Below, piece by piece: positions 4,969-5,276 of a DNA stretch of 5,276 bases; the stretch's first letter is position 1; each line of letters begins with the position of its first letter. The translations under genes and the position numbers were made by a program. The DNA comes from an uncultured Acidimicrobium sp. GTDB lineage: Bacteria > Actinomycetota > Acidimicrobiia > Acidimicrobiales > Ilumatobacteraceae. The notes under the pieces were generated by a model that had not been told where the DNA came from, made no database searches, and was given only the letters and a program-made list of their open reading frames with translations. Location: contig CAINTF010000031.1 of the NCBI GenBank assembly GCA_903853285.1, positions 1-5,276 of the forward strand, read 5' to 3'.

Positions 4969-5276
4969 TTAGATCAGTTTCTTTTCGCCTTTTGGAGAAA
5001 AAGCGTGGATGAAGCCCGCGATGCTGGCAAGCAACATCACAAGTGCTCCGAGGAAACTGAGCATTGCTGCAAGTGCGGCTTTCTCACCGAAGATGCTGAA
5101 TCCGTATGAAGTGAGCAAGAGCCCGCGAAGAGTTTCGCCTTTGAACATTGTCTCTCGTTGTCCATTGATCTTGTCGAGGTCGGTTTTCAGTGCATCGATG
5201 TTGCTGGCATTGGCTGTCGTTGCATCAGCAAGAGCTGTCTTTGCCTTTGTTTGAATAGCACCAAGAGTTGCGTAAG
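4969..5276 (-). CDS. C-terminal part of an unrecognised helical, membrane-associated protein (partial)
   Basis: The minus strand is open from the window edge to a TAA at 4971-4969 and gives 101 residues; the start lies beyond base 5276. Residues 1-50 of the fragment are polar, Ala- and Lys-rich, with spaced hydrophobics (for example NIDALKTDLDKING at 24-37) that suggest a helical, possibly coiled-coil segment. A moderately hydrophobic stretch (LRGLLLTSYGFSIFG, 49-63) is followed by a strong one (AALAAMLSFLGALVMLLASI, 67-86, continuing to AGFIHAF), probably one or two membrane helices. The tail SPKGEKKLI is basic. I do not recognise a family. The composition and the stop codon placed 10 bases after the convergent alkB stop support a real gene. 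Without the N-terminus its function cannot be judged. Confidence 0.68.
   Translation of the reverse strand, partial: YATLGAIQTKAKTALADATTANASNIDALKTDLDKINGQRETMFKGETLRGLLLTSYGFSIFGEKAALAAMLSFLGALVMLLASIAGFIHAFSPKGEKKLI

Noticed and set aside
1..5276. CRISPR arrays, transposon ends, tRNA or rRNA genes, defence or phage genes
   Set aside because: No spaced repeats, transposase or integrase motifs, cloverleaf-like sequences or defence-type domains were seen on reading both strands.

Overview
The window looks like a compact stretch of bacterial chromosome, most likely from an actinomycete-type organism (Actinomycetota, perhaps an aquatic Acidimicrobiia or Ilumatobacter-like lineage). The hints are a SCO6745/SalK-type protein, base composition near half G+C by eye, frequent GTG starts, almost no Shine-Dalgarno sequences, and several start codons placed 6-7 bases after a TANNNT box, the layout of leaderless mRNAs common in Actinobacteria. 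The lineage is an inference from these features and is not proven.

Layout: (1) 1-115, + strand, the last 37 residues of an MFS-like transporter. (2) 126-1031, +, a hormone-sensitive-lipase-type alpha/beta hydrolase. (3) 1061-1681, -, an isochorismatase-family cysteine hydrolase. (4) 1733-2272, +, a DUF421/YetF membrane protein. (5) 2262-2984, -, a phosphatidylcholine synthase (Pcs). (6) 3012-3422, +, an unrecognised four-helix membrane protein. (7) 3441-4313, -, a SCO6745-family protein. (8) 4332-4958, +, an AlkB-type 2-oxoglutarate/Fe(II) dioxygenase. (9) 4969-5276, -, the C-terminal part of an unrecognised protein with a helical, probably coiled-coil segment followed by a hydrophobic region.

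After the first pair the strands alternate strictly, gene by gene. Divergent pairs are separated by about 20-50 bases and convergent pairs by 30 bases or less, one of them overlapping by 11. No gene after the first two can be co-transcribed in an operon with its immediate neighbour, so the genes do not form a pathway. The only plausible operon is the transporter plus the hydrolase. The individual functions are lipid synthesis (choline + CDP-diacylglycerol to phosphatidylcholine), repair or demethylation of alkylated nucleic acid, two small-molecule hydrolases and several membrane proteins.

I see no RNA gene, insertion sequence, CRISPR array, phage or defence system, and no gap above 300 bases. 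The most interesting points are the repeated TANNNT-N6/7-start arrangement, the Pcs gene with its exact family motif, the overlapping divergent promoter-like boxes at 2992-3001, and an 11-base palindrome that supplies both stop codons of a convergent pair.
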